Shown piece by piece: positions 14,841 to 22,367 of a DNA stretch of 36,583 bases. How positions within the stretch are numbered: the first letter of the stretch is position 1; each line of letters begins with the position of its first letter. Under the pieces are notes generated by a model. It made no database searches. It was given only the letters and a program-made list of their open reading frames with translations, and had not been told where the DNA came from. The position numbers were made by a program, and so were the translations under genes. The DNA comes from an uncultured bacterium (GTDB taxonomy: Bacteria > Verrucomicrobiota > Kiritimatiellia > RFP12 > UBA1067): assembly GCA_902800055.1 (NCBI GenBank), contig CADCCW010000019.1:1-36583 (forward strand), in the 5' to 3' direction.

Positions 14841-15917
14841 TCAGTAGCCGCAGGACATGATGTCCTTCTCAAAGCCGAAGGTGGCGGCGATGAGCGCGGC
14901 GCGGATCCACATGCCGTTGCGCATCTGGCGCCAGTACATCGCGCGCGGATCGTGGTCGCAGCAGACGGCGATCTCGTCCCGCCGCGGCAGCGGGTGGAGG
15001 AGGCAGCCGTCCGGCTTCAGGAGCTTTAGCTCCTCGGCTCCGAACTTGAAGTGCGAGGTGTCAATGCGCGCCGACGCGCCCTTGGAGGAGTCCCACTCGT
15101 CCTGGATGCGCGTCATGTACACCGCGTCCGCCGCCTTCACCGCCTCGCGCAGGTTGTCGGAGACCTGGTAGTCGACGCCGTGGCGCGTGAGCTCCGCCAC
15201 CACGTCGTCCGGCACCTGCAGCTCCGGCGGGGCGACGAAGATCTGGCGTATGTCGCGGAAGTTGGTGAGCAGATACGAAAGCGACCGCACCGTGCGCCCG
15301 CGCAGGAGGTCACCGCAGAACACAACGGTGCGTCCGTCCAGCCCGCCCTTCTGCTCGAAGGACCTGACGAGCGTGTAGATGTCTAGGAGCGCCTGGGTTG
15401 GGTGCTGGTCTTTGCCCGAGCCGGCGTTGAGGATCGGGATCGACCGTGACGAATTGGAGAGCTCCCACGCCATCTTCTCGGCAAGTCCCTGCTCCGGCGA
15501 GCGCATGATGATCATGTCGAAGTAGGAGGAGAACGTGCGCACCGAATCCTCCTTCGACTCGCCCTTGAACTCCGAGGACGTCGCCGCGTCCCTCACGGAG
15601 CCGGTGGTGATGCCGAGGATCTGGCAGGCGGCGAGGTGGGAGAGGAAGGTGCGGGATGACGGCTGGGAGAAGTAGAGCATCGCGCGCTTGTGCGCCAGCA
15701 CCCCTTTCAGGTAGAGCGCGCCCTCCTTCGACTTGTTGATGAAGCGGATGCGGTTCGCGAGCGCGCAGAGCCGCTCGAGGACAGGTCGGTCGAACTGCTG
15801 CGCGAACAGCGTGTGGTATGGCATGCCGTCGCCCTCCACGCGCTCGAGGTACGGACGCTTCTCCTCGAGCGAAAGCGCCTCGAACTTCTCCCATTCGATC
15901 TCGTTGAGTCTCTTCAC
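14841..15917 (-). CDS. pyrB: Aspartate carbamoyltransferase catalytic chain
   Basis: The protein has 358 residues, somewhat longer than the roughly 310 of E. coli PyrB because of an N-terminal extension. It makes carbamoyl aspartate in pyrimidine synthesis. Landmarks are QPSSRTFLS (carbamoyl-phosphate loop; the common form is STRTRxSF, so the last arginine is phenylalanine here), FKGESKEDS (flexible loop lysine), HPTQALLDIYT, GDLLRGRTVRSL, TRIQDEW and HPLPRRDEI. The aspartate-side motifs favour aspartate over ornithine as substrate. The start is GTG at 15917 with AAGGAGG upstream. No regulatory chain gene (pyrI) is nearby. It ends the rhaA unit, 30 bases after fmt. Confidence 0.88.
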   Translation of the reverse strand: MKRLNEIEWEKFEALSLEEKRPYLERVEGDGMPYHTLFAQQFDRPVLERLCALANRIRFINKSKEGALYLKGVLAHKRAMLYFSQPSSRTFLSHLAACQILGITTGSVRDAATSSEFKGESKEDSVRTFSSYFDMIIMRSPEQGLAEKMAWELSNSSRSIPILNAGSGKDQHPTQALLDIYTLVRSFEQKGGLDGRTVVFCGDLLRGRTVRSLSYLLTNFRDIRQIFVAPPELQVPDDVVAELTRHGVDYQVSDNLREAVKAADAVYMTRIQDEWDSSKGASARIDTSHFKFGAEELKLLKPDGCLLHPLPRRDEIAVCCDHDPRAMYWRQMRNGMWIRAALIAATFGFEKDIMSCGY

Positions 15918-15947
15918 GCGATATTCCTCCTTGAAATTGTGCCGGCC

Positions 15948-16928
15948 TTAAGCGTCGAGCAGGACGTCCTCGAACGGCCTGAGCGGACGGCCCCGCACGA
16001 ACGCGCCGCCGTCCATCGCCGCCGCGCCCTCTGGCTTCACCTCCGAAAGCAGGAGCGCGGTGTCGTGGCACCTGACCACCGGTCCATCCTTGCCGACCTT
16101 GAGCACCGTCCCCGGGGCGTACGCCTCCCAGCCTGGCTCGAGCCGGACGATCTTCGAGCGCAGCACCACCAGGCGCCCGGTGTTGCCCTTGCGGCGGAAG
16201 CGCTCGGGCAGGAACGTGTACGAGCCGGGCCAGGGGTTGTAGGCCCTGATCTTCCGTTCGGTCACGATCACCGGCCGGTCCCAGTCGATGAGCCCATCGG
16301 TCTTCTTGAGCTTCTTCACGAACGTCGCGGCCGCGTCGTCCTGCGGCACCTCCGGCGGCAGCGCGTTGCGGTTCAGGAGCCTCAGCGCCTTGGCGAGCGC
16401 GCAGCCGCCGGCAATGGCAAGGTCGTTCATCAGCGCGCCGCCGGTGGTGTCGGGGTAGATCGGCTCGAAGCTCTGGAGCATGATCGGCCCGTCGTCCAGC
16501 CCCGGGCCCATGTGCATCACCGTCACACCGGTCAGGCGCTCGCCAGCCTCGAGCGCGGCCACCACCGGCGCCGCGCCGCGGTACTTGGGGAGCAACGAGA
16601 AGTGGCAGTTGACGCAGCCGAAGAGCGGCAGGTCGAGGAGCGGCTGCTTGAGGATCTGGCCGTAGGCGACGACCGCGATTACGTCCGGCCGCCGCTCGCG
16701 CAGCCACGCCATCGGCTCCGGGTCGTTGACGCGGTCAGGCTTGAGGATGTCGGCGATGCCGTGCTCCGCGGCAAAGCGCGCCACGGCGTTCGGCGTGAGC
16801 GCCTTGCCGCGCCCGGCGGGGCGGTCCGGCTGGGTGACGACGCCGACCACTTCGAGCTCCGGTTCGCGCAGGATGGCGCGAAGGCACTCGACCGAGGCCG
16901 GCGAAGAACCCATGAAGACTATGCGCAT
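15948..16928 (-). CDS. fmt: Methionyl-tRNA formyltransferase
   Basis: The protein has 326 residues, a normal length. Fmt formylates initiator Met-tRNA using 10-formyl-tetrahydrofolate. The N-terminal Rossmann domain starts RIVFMGSSPASVECLRAI. The catalytic Asn and His lie in VNCHFSLLPKYRGAAPV, which also carries the SLLPxYRGAAP folate motif, and the catalytic Asp is in GLDDGPIM. The C-terminal beta-barrel domain begins around residue 215 (RKIRAYNPWPGSYTFL). The start lies one base after the stop of the small exported gene. The usual partner def is absent, and fmt is instead attached to the tail of a sugar-catabolism unit. Confidence 0.95.
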   Translation of the reverse strand: MRIVFMGSSPASVECLRAILREPELEVVGVVTQPDRPAGRGKALTPNAVARFAAEHGIADILKPDRVNDPEPMAWLRERRPDVIAVVAYGQILKQPLLDLPLFGCVNCHFSLLPKYRGAAPVVAALEAGERLTGVTVMHMGPGLDDGPIMLQSFEPIYPDTTGGALMNDLAIAGGCALAKALRLLNRNALPPEVPQDDAAATFVKKLKKTDGLIDWDRPVIVTERKIRAYNPWPGSYTFLPERFRRKGNTGRLVVLRSKIVRLEPGWEAYAPGTVLKVGKDGPVVRCHDTALLLSEVKPEGAAAMDGGAFVRGRPLRPFEDVLLDA

Positions 16929-16929
16929 C

Positions 16930-17475
16930 CTACCTGGAAAGCTCCTTTGAGGCGATGTAGGCGAGGTCCTTGACGCCCTGGTCGGCCGACTTCTCGCCGA
17001 TTGCCGCGATCGCCGCGGCCTGGCACTTGAGTCCGCACCAGCGCAGCTGGTCGATGCAGAACTGCTTTACGTACGGATCGGACGCGTCCTCGGCCCGCTT
17101 CAGCAGCGCCGCGGCCCAGAGCCTGCGCTCGGGCGCGACGGATGACTTCCAGAAGGCGAGGCTGAAGCCGCCCTTCAGGGTCATCACGTACTGGCTGACG
17201 GCGCCGATCACGTGGGCGTCGAGCGGGTCGGTGTGGTAGGCGCCCTTCACCTTCCCGAGCAGCGCGGCGGCGGCCTCGGCAGAGGCGACGTGCGCGGAGA
17301 GCGCCTCGGGGGTGGTCGCCGCGGCGAGCTGGGTTGCGTTCGTCGCCTGCCATTCGACGGCGGTAAGCGCCGCGGACGAGCTTTCGCCGGGGCGGATGTC
17401 GTACTGGTCCTTGGCTTCGAGCGCGGCCGCGGCGAAGGCCGCGGCGAGGACCGAAAATGCTGTCTTCAGGTTCAT
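16930..17475 (-). CDS. Small exported alanine-rich helical protein, unknown function
   Basis: The protein has 181 residues with a clear signal peptide (MNLKTAFSVLAAAFAAAALEAK) and a predicted periplasmic remainder. The mature part looks all-helical, in the manner of short HEAT-like repeats (ERRLWAAALLKRAEDASDP, KQFCIDQLRWCGLKCQAAA), with three cysteines close together near residues 140-152. I do not recognise a family. It has a good GGAG ribosome site, follows the Tat-exported oxidoreductase by 19 bases and precedes fmt by one base. Its position suggests it works with the oxidoreductase in the periplasm, but nothing in the sequence proves this. Confidence 0.75.
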   Translation of the reverse strand: MNLKTAFSVLAAAFAAAALEAKDQYDIRPGESSSAALTAVEWQATNATQLAAATTPEALSAHVASAEAAAALLGKVKGAYHTDPLDAHVIGAVSQYVMTLKGGFSLAFWKSSVAPERRLWAAALLKRAEDASDPYVKQFCIDQLRWCGLKCQAAAIAAIGEKSADQGVKDLAYIASKELSR

Positions 17476-17494
17476 CTTCTACTGCTCCTTTCCC

Positions 17495-18865
17495 TTAGTC
17501 GCGGGCGAACTCGCCCGCCCAGGGCTCGCGCATCTCCTGGTAGAGGAAGCGGTTGGCCGCCTCGTCGCCCTTCGCCACCAGCTTCACCGGGTCGAACTCG
17601 AAGCCGCGGCCGAGGCGCTCGGCGGCGATCGCGAGGTTGAACATGGTGCAGCTGCGGAAGCCAGTCTCCTCATTGAGGCAGAACTTCCGGCGCGTGCGCA
17701 CGCTGTCGATGAAGTCGGTCTGCTGCGCCGCGGGCTCGGGCAGCGACTTGAGGAGCGAGGGGACGTCGATCTTCACGCCGTTCGCGTCGAGCATGCCGAA
17801 GAACTGCGTCTTCGCCACGTCCTCGTTCGTCCAGCCGCCGTTGATCACCTTGCCGTCGAGCTTGCCGACCGGCCACACCGTCACCCCGTTCGCGCCGCGC
17901 AAGAGCGGCTCGTCCTTGAGCGACTCGTCGCCGTCGAGGATCACCTCGGTGCCGTCGGCGTAGGTGAGGGTGATGCGGTCGAAGCGGCCGACCACGTCGG
18001 GATGCTGCTTCGGGCCGACGTAGTCGACCTTCACCGGGCTCGTCTCGTCTTTGCACAGCAGGTACTGGAGCGGGTCGAGGTAGTGCTGGGCCATGTCGCC
18101 GAGTCCGCCGGAGTCGTAGTCCCAGTAGCCGCGGAAGGTGCCGTGGGTGCGGTGCACGTTATAGGGCTTCCACGGCGCCGGGCCGAGCCACATGTCCCAG
18201 TCGAAGGTCTTGGGGCACGGCTCCGGGTCGAGGTTGACCTTGCCGGACCAGTAGAACTTCCAGCTGAAGCCCTGCCCCGCGCCGAAGACGCACTTGAGCG
18301 GACCCTTGCCGAGGACGCCGCCCTCGACCACCTGGCGGATGGGCTTCACCGTGGTGCCGAATCCGTAGAAGCCGCCCTGGAAGCGGAACCAGGTGTTGAG
18401 GCGGAACATCCGCCCCTTGGCCTTCACGTAGTCCATCACCCGCTTGCCCTCGCCGACGGTGCGGGTCATCGGCTTTTCGCACCAGATGTCCTTGCCTGCG
18501 CGCGCGGCCATGAGCGACTGCACGCCGTGCCAGTGCGGCGGGGTGCAGATGTGGACGATGTCCACGCCCGGGTCGGCGAGGAGCTCCAGGAAGTCCTTGT
18601 ACGCCTTGACCTTGCCCCAGCCGTTCTTCTCGGCGGCCTCGAGGCCCTCCGCGACGCGCAGCTGGTCGGGGTCGCAGAGGCCCACGAGACGCGAGCCCTT
18701 GAACGGCAGGTGGTTCTCGCTGTGCGCGATGCTGCCGAAGCCGATGAGCGCGCGGGTGAGCTGGTTGGACGGCGCGTCCGCCCCCCACAGCACCTTCGCC
18801 GGCACGAGGTTGAACGCGCCGATCGCCGCCGCCCCCTTGAGGAACGATCTTCTGGTCTGCTTCAT
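17495..18865 (-). CDS. Tat-exported Gfo/Idh/MocA-family oxidoreductase
   Basis: The protein has 456 residues. A twin-arginine signal (TRRSFLKGAAAIGAF) opens it, so it should cross the inner membrane folded with its NAD(P) cofactor. The Rossmann domain follows (ALIGFGSIAHSE), then WCEKPMTRTVGEG with the catalytic lysine Lys131, and the substrate-side block GYWDYDSGGLGDMAQHYLD with conserved Asp and His. This family oxidises or rearranges sugars and sugar acids, and secreted members are abundant in PVC and Bacteroidota bacteria. It starts directly after the uxuA stop (TAAATG) with AAGGAAGGGG upstream. Its location in a rhamnose/uronate unit suggests a related sugar substrate, which is inference. 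The C-terminal codons form a hairpin (17501-17518). Confidence 0.9.
   Translation of the reverse strand: MKQTRRSFLKGAAAIGAFNLVPAKVLWGADAPSNQLTRALIGFGSIAHSENHLPFKGSRLVGLCDPDQLRVAEGLEAAEKNGWGKVKAYKDFLELLADPGVDIVHICTPPHWHGVQSLMAARAGKDIWCEKPMTRTVGEGKRVMDYVKAKGRMFRLNTWFRFQGGFYGFGTTVKPIRQVVEGGVLGKGPLKCVFGAGQGFSWKFYWSGKVNLDPEPCPKTFDWDMWLGPAPWKPYNVHRTHGTFRGYWDYDSGGLGDMAQHYLDPLQYLLCKDETSPVKVDYVGPKQHPDVVGRFDRITLTYADGTEVILDGDESLKDEPLLRGANGVTVWPVGKLDGKVINGGWTNEDVAKTQFFGMLDANGVKIDVPSLLKSLPEPAAQQTDFIDSVRTRRKFCLNEETGFRSCTMFNLAIAAERLGRGFEFDPVKLVAKGDEAANRFLYQEMREPWAGEFARD
17501..17518 (-). other. Perfect inverted repeat at the 3' end of the oxidoreductase gene
   Basis: GCGGGCGA and TCGCCCGC are complementary with only two bases between, three bases before the stop codon region. 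There is no T tract, so it is not a canonical terminator. It could stabilise the 3' end of the upstream rhaA-uxuA-oxidoreductase message or lower read-through into the downstream genes. Confidence 0.35.
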
Positions 18866-20053
18866 TTACTTCCCCTTCCTTGCGTATTTAAGCCCGATCT
18901 CCAGCCCGCGCAGCTCCGCGAGGCCGATGAGCCGCCCGCCGTAGCTGTAGCCGCAGTAGCAGTCCTTGCCCTTGAGCTTCGCGAGCTCGCGGTCGATCTC
19001 GAGGTAGCGGCCGTGGTCGGGCCGCACGACGATCCCCTCGCCGCGGCGCTTCTCCTCCTTGAGGAACTCCTCGAAGAGCTTCGGGATGTTCGTCTGCCCG
19101 CAGAGGTGGCACTGCGACTCGTGGAACACCTTGTCGTCGGTGTACTCGAGGTTGCGGAAGTGGCAGAAGAAGACGCGCCTGCCGAACTTCCTCATGATCT
19201 CCACCGCGTCGTTCCGCGGGTCGCCGCCGAGGCTGCCGGTGCAGAGCGTGAGGCCGACGTGCCTCGACGGGCAGCGGCGGTACATCTCGGCGATGTCCTT
19301 CGCGTTCGAGAGGATCCGCGGCAGCCCGAAGATCGGGTGCGGCGGGTCGTCGGGGTGGATGCACGTGTCGACGCCGGTCTCCTCGAGGACCGGCGAGATC
19401 TCGTTGAGGAACCAGTACATGTTCTCGCGGAGCTTCCGGTCGTCGATGCCGTCGTAGGTCTTGAGCTGGGCAAGGAACTCGGCGGGCGTGAGGTCGTCCA
19501 CCGTGCCCGGGAGGCCGCAGAGGACGGAGTCCGCGACGCGCTTCCTGCCCTTTTTGTCGAGCTTCGCCCACGTCCGCTTCGCCCGCGCGCGGGTCTTCGC
19601 GTCGTACTCCTTCTCCGCGCCGGGGCGCTTGAGGTAGAATAGGTCGAAGCCGGCGAGCTCGTACTCGTTGTACTCGAGGCAGGTGGAGCCGTCCGCGAGC
19701 GCGTAGGTGAGGTTGGAGCGCGTCCAGTCGAGGACCGGCATGAAGTTGTAGCAGACGGTCTTGATGCCGCACTTCGCGAGGTTCCGCAGGGTCTGCTTGT
19801 AGTTCGCGACGTACTTGAGGTAGTTGCCGGTGCGCTTCTTGATGTCCTCGTGGACCGGCACCGACTCGACGACGCTCCAGGTCATCCCGGCGTCCTTCAC
19901 CTTCTTCGCGCGCGCCCTGATCTCGGCGACCGGCCAGACCTCGCCGGGCCTGCGCTCGTAGAGCGCCGCGACGATGTCCGTGACCCCGGCCTGCCGGATC
20001 TCCTTCAGGGTGATCGCGTCCGCGTCACCGTACCATCTCCAGCCCTGCTTCAT
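18866..20053 (-). CDS. uxuA: D-mannonate dehydratase UxuA
   Basis: The protein has 395 residues, the usual size. UxuA dehydrates D-mannonate to 2-keto-3-deoxygluconate in D-glucuronate breakdown, with a divalent metal. Family blocks are QGWRWYGDADAITLKEIRQ, VVESVPVHEDIK, YKQTLRNLAKCGIK, CYNFMPVLDWTR, CIHPDDPPHPIFGLPRI, GLTLCTGSLG, FCHFRN and VRPDHGR, covering the metal histidines and cysteine of the TIM barrel. A GGGGAGG site precedes the ATG at 20053. It follows rhaA by 16 bases. No uxaC or uxuB homologue is present in the window, unless the oxidoreductase downstream takes part, for which there is no evidence. Confidence 0.95.
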   Translation of the reverse strand: MKQGWRWYGDADAITLKEIRQAGVTDIVAALYERRPGEVWPVAEIRARAKKVKDAGMTWSVVESVPVHEDIKKRTGNYLKYVANYKQTLRNLAKCGIKTVCYNFMPVLDWTRSNLTYALADGSTCLEYNEYELAGFDLFYLKRPGAEKEYDAKTRARAKRTWAKLDKKGRKRVADSVLCGLPGTVDDLTPAEFLAQLKTYDGIDDRKLRENMYWFLNEISPVLEETGVDTCIHPDDPPHPIFGLPRILSNAKDIAEMYRRCPSRHVGLTLCTGSLGGDPRNDAVEIMRKFGRRVFFCHFRNLEYTDDKVFHESQCHLCGQTNIPKLFEEFLKEEKRRGEGIVVRPDHGRYLEIDRELAKLKGKDCYCGYSYGGRLIGLAELRGLEIGLKYARKGK

Positions 20054-20069
20054 GCCGGACCTCCCCGCC

Positions 20070-21308
20070 TCAGGCGCGCTTCGCGAGCACGTCGCGCTCG
20101 TACTTCTTCACGCCGTCGAACCAGGCCTCGCCGGCCGGCACGCCGGCGCGGCGGCAGAACTCCGCCCACACCTCCTCGGCCGGGTAGTTCTTGTACTCCT
20201 CCTGCAGGACGAGCTGCGAGGTGAACTCCTGCGCATCCTGCATCGCCTTGAGGCCCTTCCACGGCACCAGCATCGCCTTGAGGAGCTCCTTCTGCATGTT
20301 GCGCATGCCAAGCACCCAGGCGGCGACGCGGTTGATCGAGGCGTCGAAGTAGTCGAGCGCGATGATGAAGTTCTTCGGGTCCATCTTCACGATCTCCTGC
20401 GCGGCGGCCCGGAGGTCGTCGTTCTGGCGGATCACGTGGTCGGAGTCCCACCGGACCGGGCGCGAGATGTGGAACGCGACCTTGCCGAAGGTGTAGAGGA
20501 AGGAGCTGATCTTGTCCGCCACCGACTCCGAGATGTGGAAGTGGCCCATGTCGAGGAGCGCGAGGATCTTCGCCTTCATCGCGTAGCCCATCACGAACTC
20601 GTGGGAGTTGACGGTGTAGCTCTCGAGGCCGATGCCGAAGAGCTTCGACTCGAGGAACGGAATGACCGCCTTCTTGTTGTACTTGTACCTGAAGATCTTG
20701 TCGAGCGAGTCGGCCATCCTGAGCCGCGGGCCGAGGCGGTCCGAGGGCTCGTCCTTGTAGCCGTCGGGGCACCAGAAGTTGATGCCGCACGGGCTCTTGA
20801 GCTCCTTCGCGAAGTACTCCGCGATCTTGAGGCACTGGATGCCGTGGTTGATCCAGAACCTGCGGACCTTCGGGTCGGGGTTGGAGAGGGTGAGCGAGTC
20901 GGCGGCGAGCGGATGCGAGAAGAAGGTGGGATTGAAGTCGAGCTTCACGCCGGTCTTCTTCGCCCACTTCACCCACGGCTCGAACTGCTTCGGGCCGATT
21001 TTGTCGCGGTCGACCACCTTGCCCTCGTGGATGCCGTAGCAGGCGTGGAGGTTGACGCGGTGCCTGCCGGGGATGAGGCCGAGCGCGAAGGAGAGGTCCT
21101 GCATCAGCTCCGCCGGCGTGCGCGCCTTGCCAGGGTAGTTGCCGGTCGTCTGGATGCCGCCGGAGGCGCCGCCGGTCGTCTCGAACCCGCCTACGTCGTC
21201 GCCCTGCCAGCAGTGGAGGGAGATGGAGATCTTGCCGAGGTCGGCGATCACCTTCTCGGTGTCGATGCCGATCTTCGCGTACTTTGACTTGGCTTCCTTG
21301 TAGCTCAT
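20070..21308 (-). CDS. rhaA: L-rhamnose isomerase
   Basis: The protein has 412 residues, matching RhaA. It converts L-rhamnose to L-rhamnulose in the cytoplasm with Mn or Zn. Diagnostic blocks are SLHCWQGDDVGGFE, GGIQTTGNYPGKA, RHRVNLHACY, INFWCPDGYKD, DMGHFHISESVADKI and HISRPVRWDSDHV, which include the metal-binding Glu/Asp/His residues. It heads its operon with a 36-base leader and AAGGAGG seven bases before the ATG, unlike the other lead genes in this window. No rhaB or rhaD lies nearby, so the rest of rhamnose breakdown must be encoded elsewhere. Confidence 0.96.
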   Translation of the reverse strand: MSYKEAKSKYAKIGIDTEKVIADLGKISISLHCWQGDDVGGFETTGGASGGIQTTGNYPGKARTPAELMQDLSFALGLIPGRHRVNLHACYGIHEGKVVDRDKIGPKQFEPWVKWAKKTGVKLDFNPTFFSHPLAADSLTLSNPDPKVRRFWINHGIQCLKIAEYFAKELKSPCGINFWCPDGYKDEPSDRLGPRLRMADSLDKIFRYKYNKKAVIPFLESKLFGIGLESYTVNSHEFVMGYAMKAKILALLDMGHFHISESVADKISSFLYTFGKVAFHISRPVRWDSDHVIRQNDDLRAAAQEIVKMDPKNFIIALDYFDASINRVAAWVLGMRNMQKELLKAMLVPWKGLKAMQDAQEFTSQLVLQEEYKNYPAEEVWAEFCRRAGVPAGEAWFDGVKKYERDVLAKRA

Positions 21309-21335
21309 GGTGTTTCCTCCTTGGTTGTGGTTTAA

Positions 21336-21343
21336 AAACGTTT
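21336..21343 (-). promoter_or_regulatory. Candidate operator AAACGTTT at the rhaA transcription start
   Basis: A perfect 8-base palindrome with central CG covers about +1 to +8 of the predicted rhaA transcript. LacI-family operators commonly have an AA-x-CG-x-TT-like core, and this matches that core although not the outer positions. A second short palindrome, GTTTAAAAAC, overlaps it at 21330-21339. A repressor bound here would block transcription. No regulator gene is adjacent. Confidence 0.35.
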
Positions 21344-21350
21344 GTGCTGA

Positions 21351-21359
21351 ATTATACCA
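21351..21359 (-). promoter_or_regulatory. Extended -10 promoter of the rhaA unit
   Basis: The minus strand reads TGGTATAAT with the core at 21356-21351 and predicted +1 at 21344. The region where a -35 box would lie is occupied by the dacA terminator hairpin, so recognition must depend on the extended -10 or on an activator. Confidence 0.75.
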
Positions 21360-21385
21360 AAAATCCGCGCCCAGCGGGACGCGGA
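21359..21385 (-). terminator. Intrinsic terminator after the D-Ala-D-Ala carboxypeptidase gene
   Basis: On the minus strand TCCGCG pairs with CGCGGA, continued by CCC with GGG after one bulged T, closing on the loop GCT. TTTTT follows directly. It begins five bases after the stop codon at 21390. The T tract is shared with the TG of the rhaA extended -10. Confidence 0.85.
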
Positions 21386-21389
21386 CCGT

Positions 21390-22367
21390 TCACCAGACCA
21401 TTGCGCCGAGCGCGTCGATGAGAAGTCGGCGAGCGTGTTCGTCGCGAAGCGAGGCGGACATCGACCCGAGCACCACCACCACCGCGCGGCGCCCCTTGCG
21501 CGTCCCCGTGAGGATGATCGAACTGCCGCCGGCGTCGATATAGCCGGTCTTGAGCCCGTCCACCGCCTCGCGTCCGTCGGGGTTGAAGACCTTCTGCTTG
21601 TCCTTCACCATGATGTGGTTGTGGTTGCACAGCTGCTTAACGATGGTCTCGCCGCGCGCAAGCGTGGTCGCGCGCTGTGGGCGGTTGACCGCGCGGGTAA
21701 CGCTGATGCGGTAGCCGCCAGGGGTCTTTATGAGGTCGCACGTCTTCACCGAGGTGAACTCGAAGATCTCCGGCCTTTTCACCAGCTCCAGCGCAAGCCG
21801 CAGCTGGTCTGCCGCGGTGGAAACGTTGAACTGCTTCCACGGATAGGGCTTGTTCCGGTTCTGCGGCCGCCCGGGCGGCAGTCCGTTGGGGTTGTAGTAG
21901 CGCGTCCTCGTCATGCCGAGCTCCGCCGCGCGCGCGTTCATCTTGGCGATGAACGCGTCAAGCGACCCGGCAGAATTTACCCCGAGCGCAATCGCCGCGT
22001 CATTGGCGCTCTCCACCATCAGCGCATACAAGAGGTCCCTGACGCTCATCCGCTCGCCGGCCTTGATCCCCACCCAGCTCGCCTCCGAGTTGTAGACCTC
22101 CGGAGTGGCGACGACCATATCGTCGAGGGAGTAGCGACCGGCGGCAGCATCCTCCAGCACCAGGAAAGCGGTCATCAGCTTGGTGACGGAGGCGGGGTAC
22201 GCCTCCTCGTTCTCGCCATCGGCCACAATGACTCGCCCATCCGCCGCATCCGCCGAGATCGCGCCGACATACGGCGTGCGGCGGTGCGCCGACTGCGGCG
22301 TCGCCGGGGCGGCGGTCGCGCCGACGGCGCCGAAGAGGACGGCAACAAGGGCTAGAGCGCGGAACAT
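21390..22367 (-). CDS. D-alanyl-D-alanine carboxypeptidase (PBP5/6-like)
   Basis: The protein has 325 residues, starting with a signal peptide (MFRALALVAVLFGAVGATAAP). It is a serine peptidase of the S11 family that trims the terminal D-Ala of peptidoglycan stem peptides in the periplasm. The active-site set is complete: Ser60-x-x-Lys63 (SVTK), Ser120-x-Asn (SAN), and Lys273-Thr-Gly. The C-terminal extra domain and amphipathic anchor of E. coli PBP5 appear to be missing, so it may be soluble. The ATG overlaps the upstream stop by one base (TGATG). An upstream in-frame extension to 22598 is a shadow of the neighbour. A strong terminator follows. Confidence 0.92.
   Translation of the reverse strand: MFRALALVAVLFGAVGATAAPATPQSAHRRTPYVGAISADAADGRVIVADGENEEAYPASVTKLMTAFLVLEDAAAGRYSLDDMVVATPEVYNSEASWVGIKAGERMSVRDLLYALMVESANDAAIALGVNSAGSLDAFIAKMNARAAELGMTRTRYYNPNGLPPGRPQNRNKPYPWKQFNVSTAADQLRLALELVKRPEIFEFTSVKTCDLIKTPGGYRISVTRAVNRPQRATTLARGETIVKQLCNHNHIMVKDKQKVFNPDGREAVDGLKTGYIDAGGSSIILTGTRKGRRAVVVVLGSMSASLRDEHARRLLIDALGAMVW

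Noticed and set aside
17312..19642. Plus-strand open frame of 776 codons
   Set aside because: It is antisense to the oxidoreductase and uxuA and shows only His/Leu/Val/Arg-rich filler.
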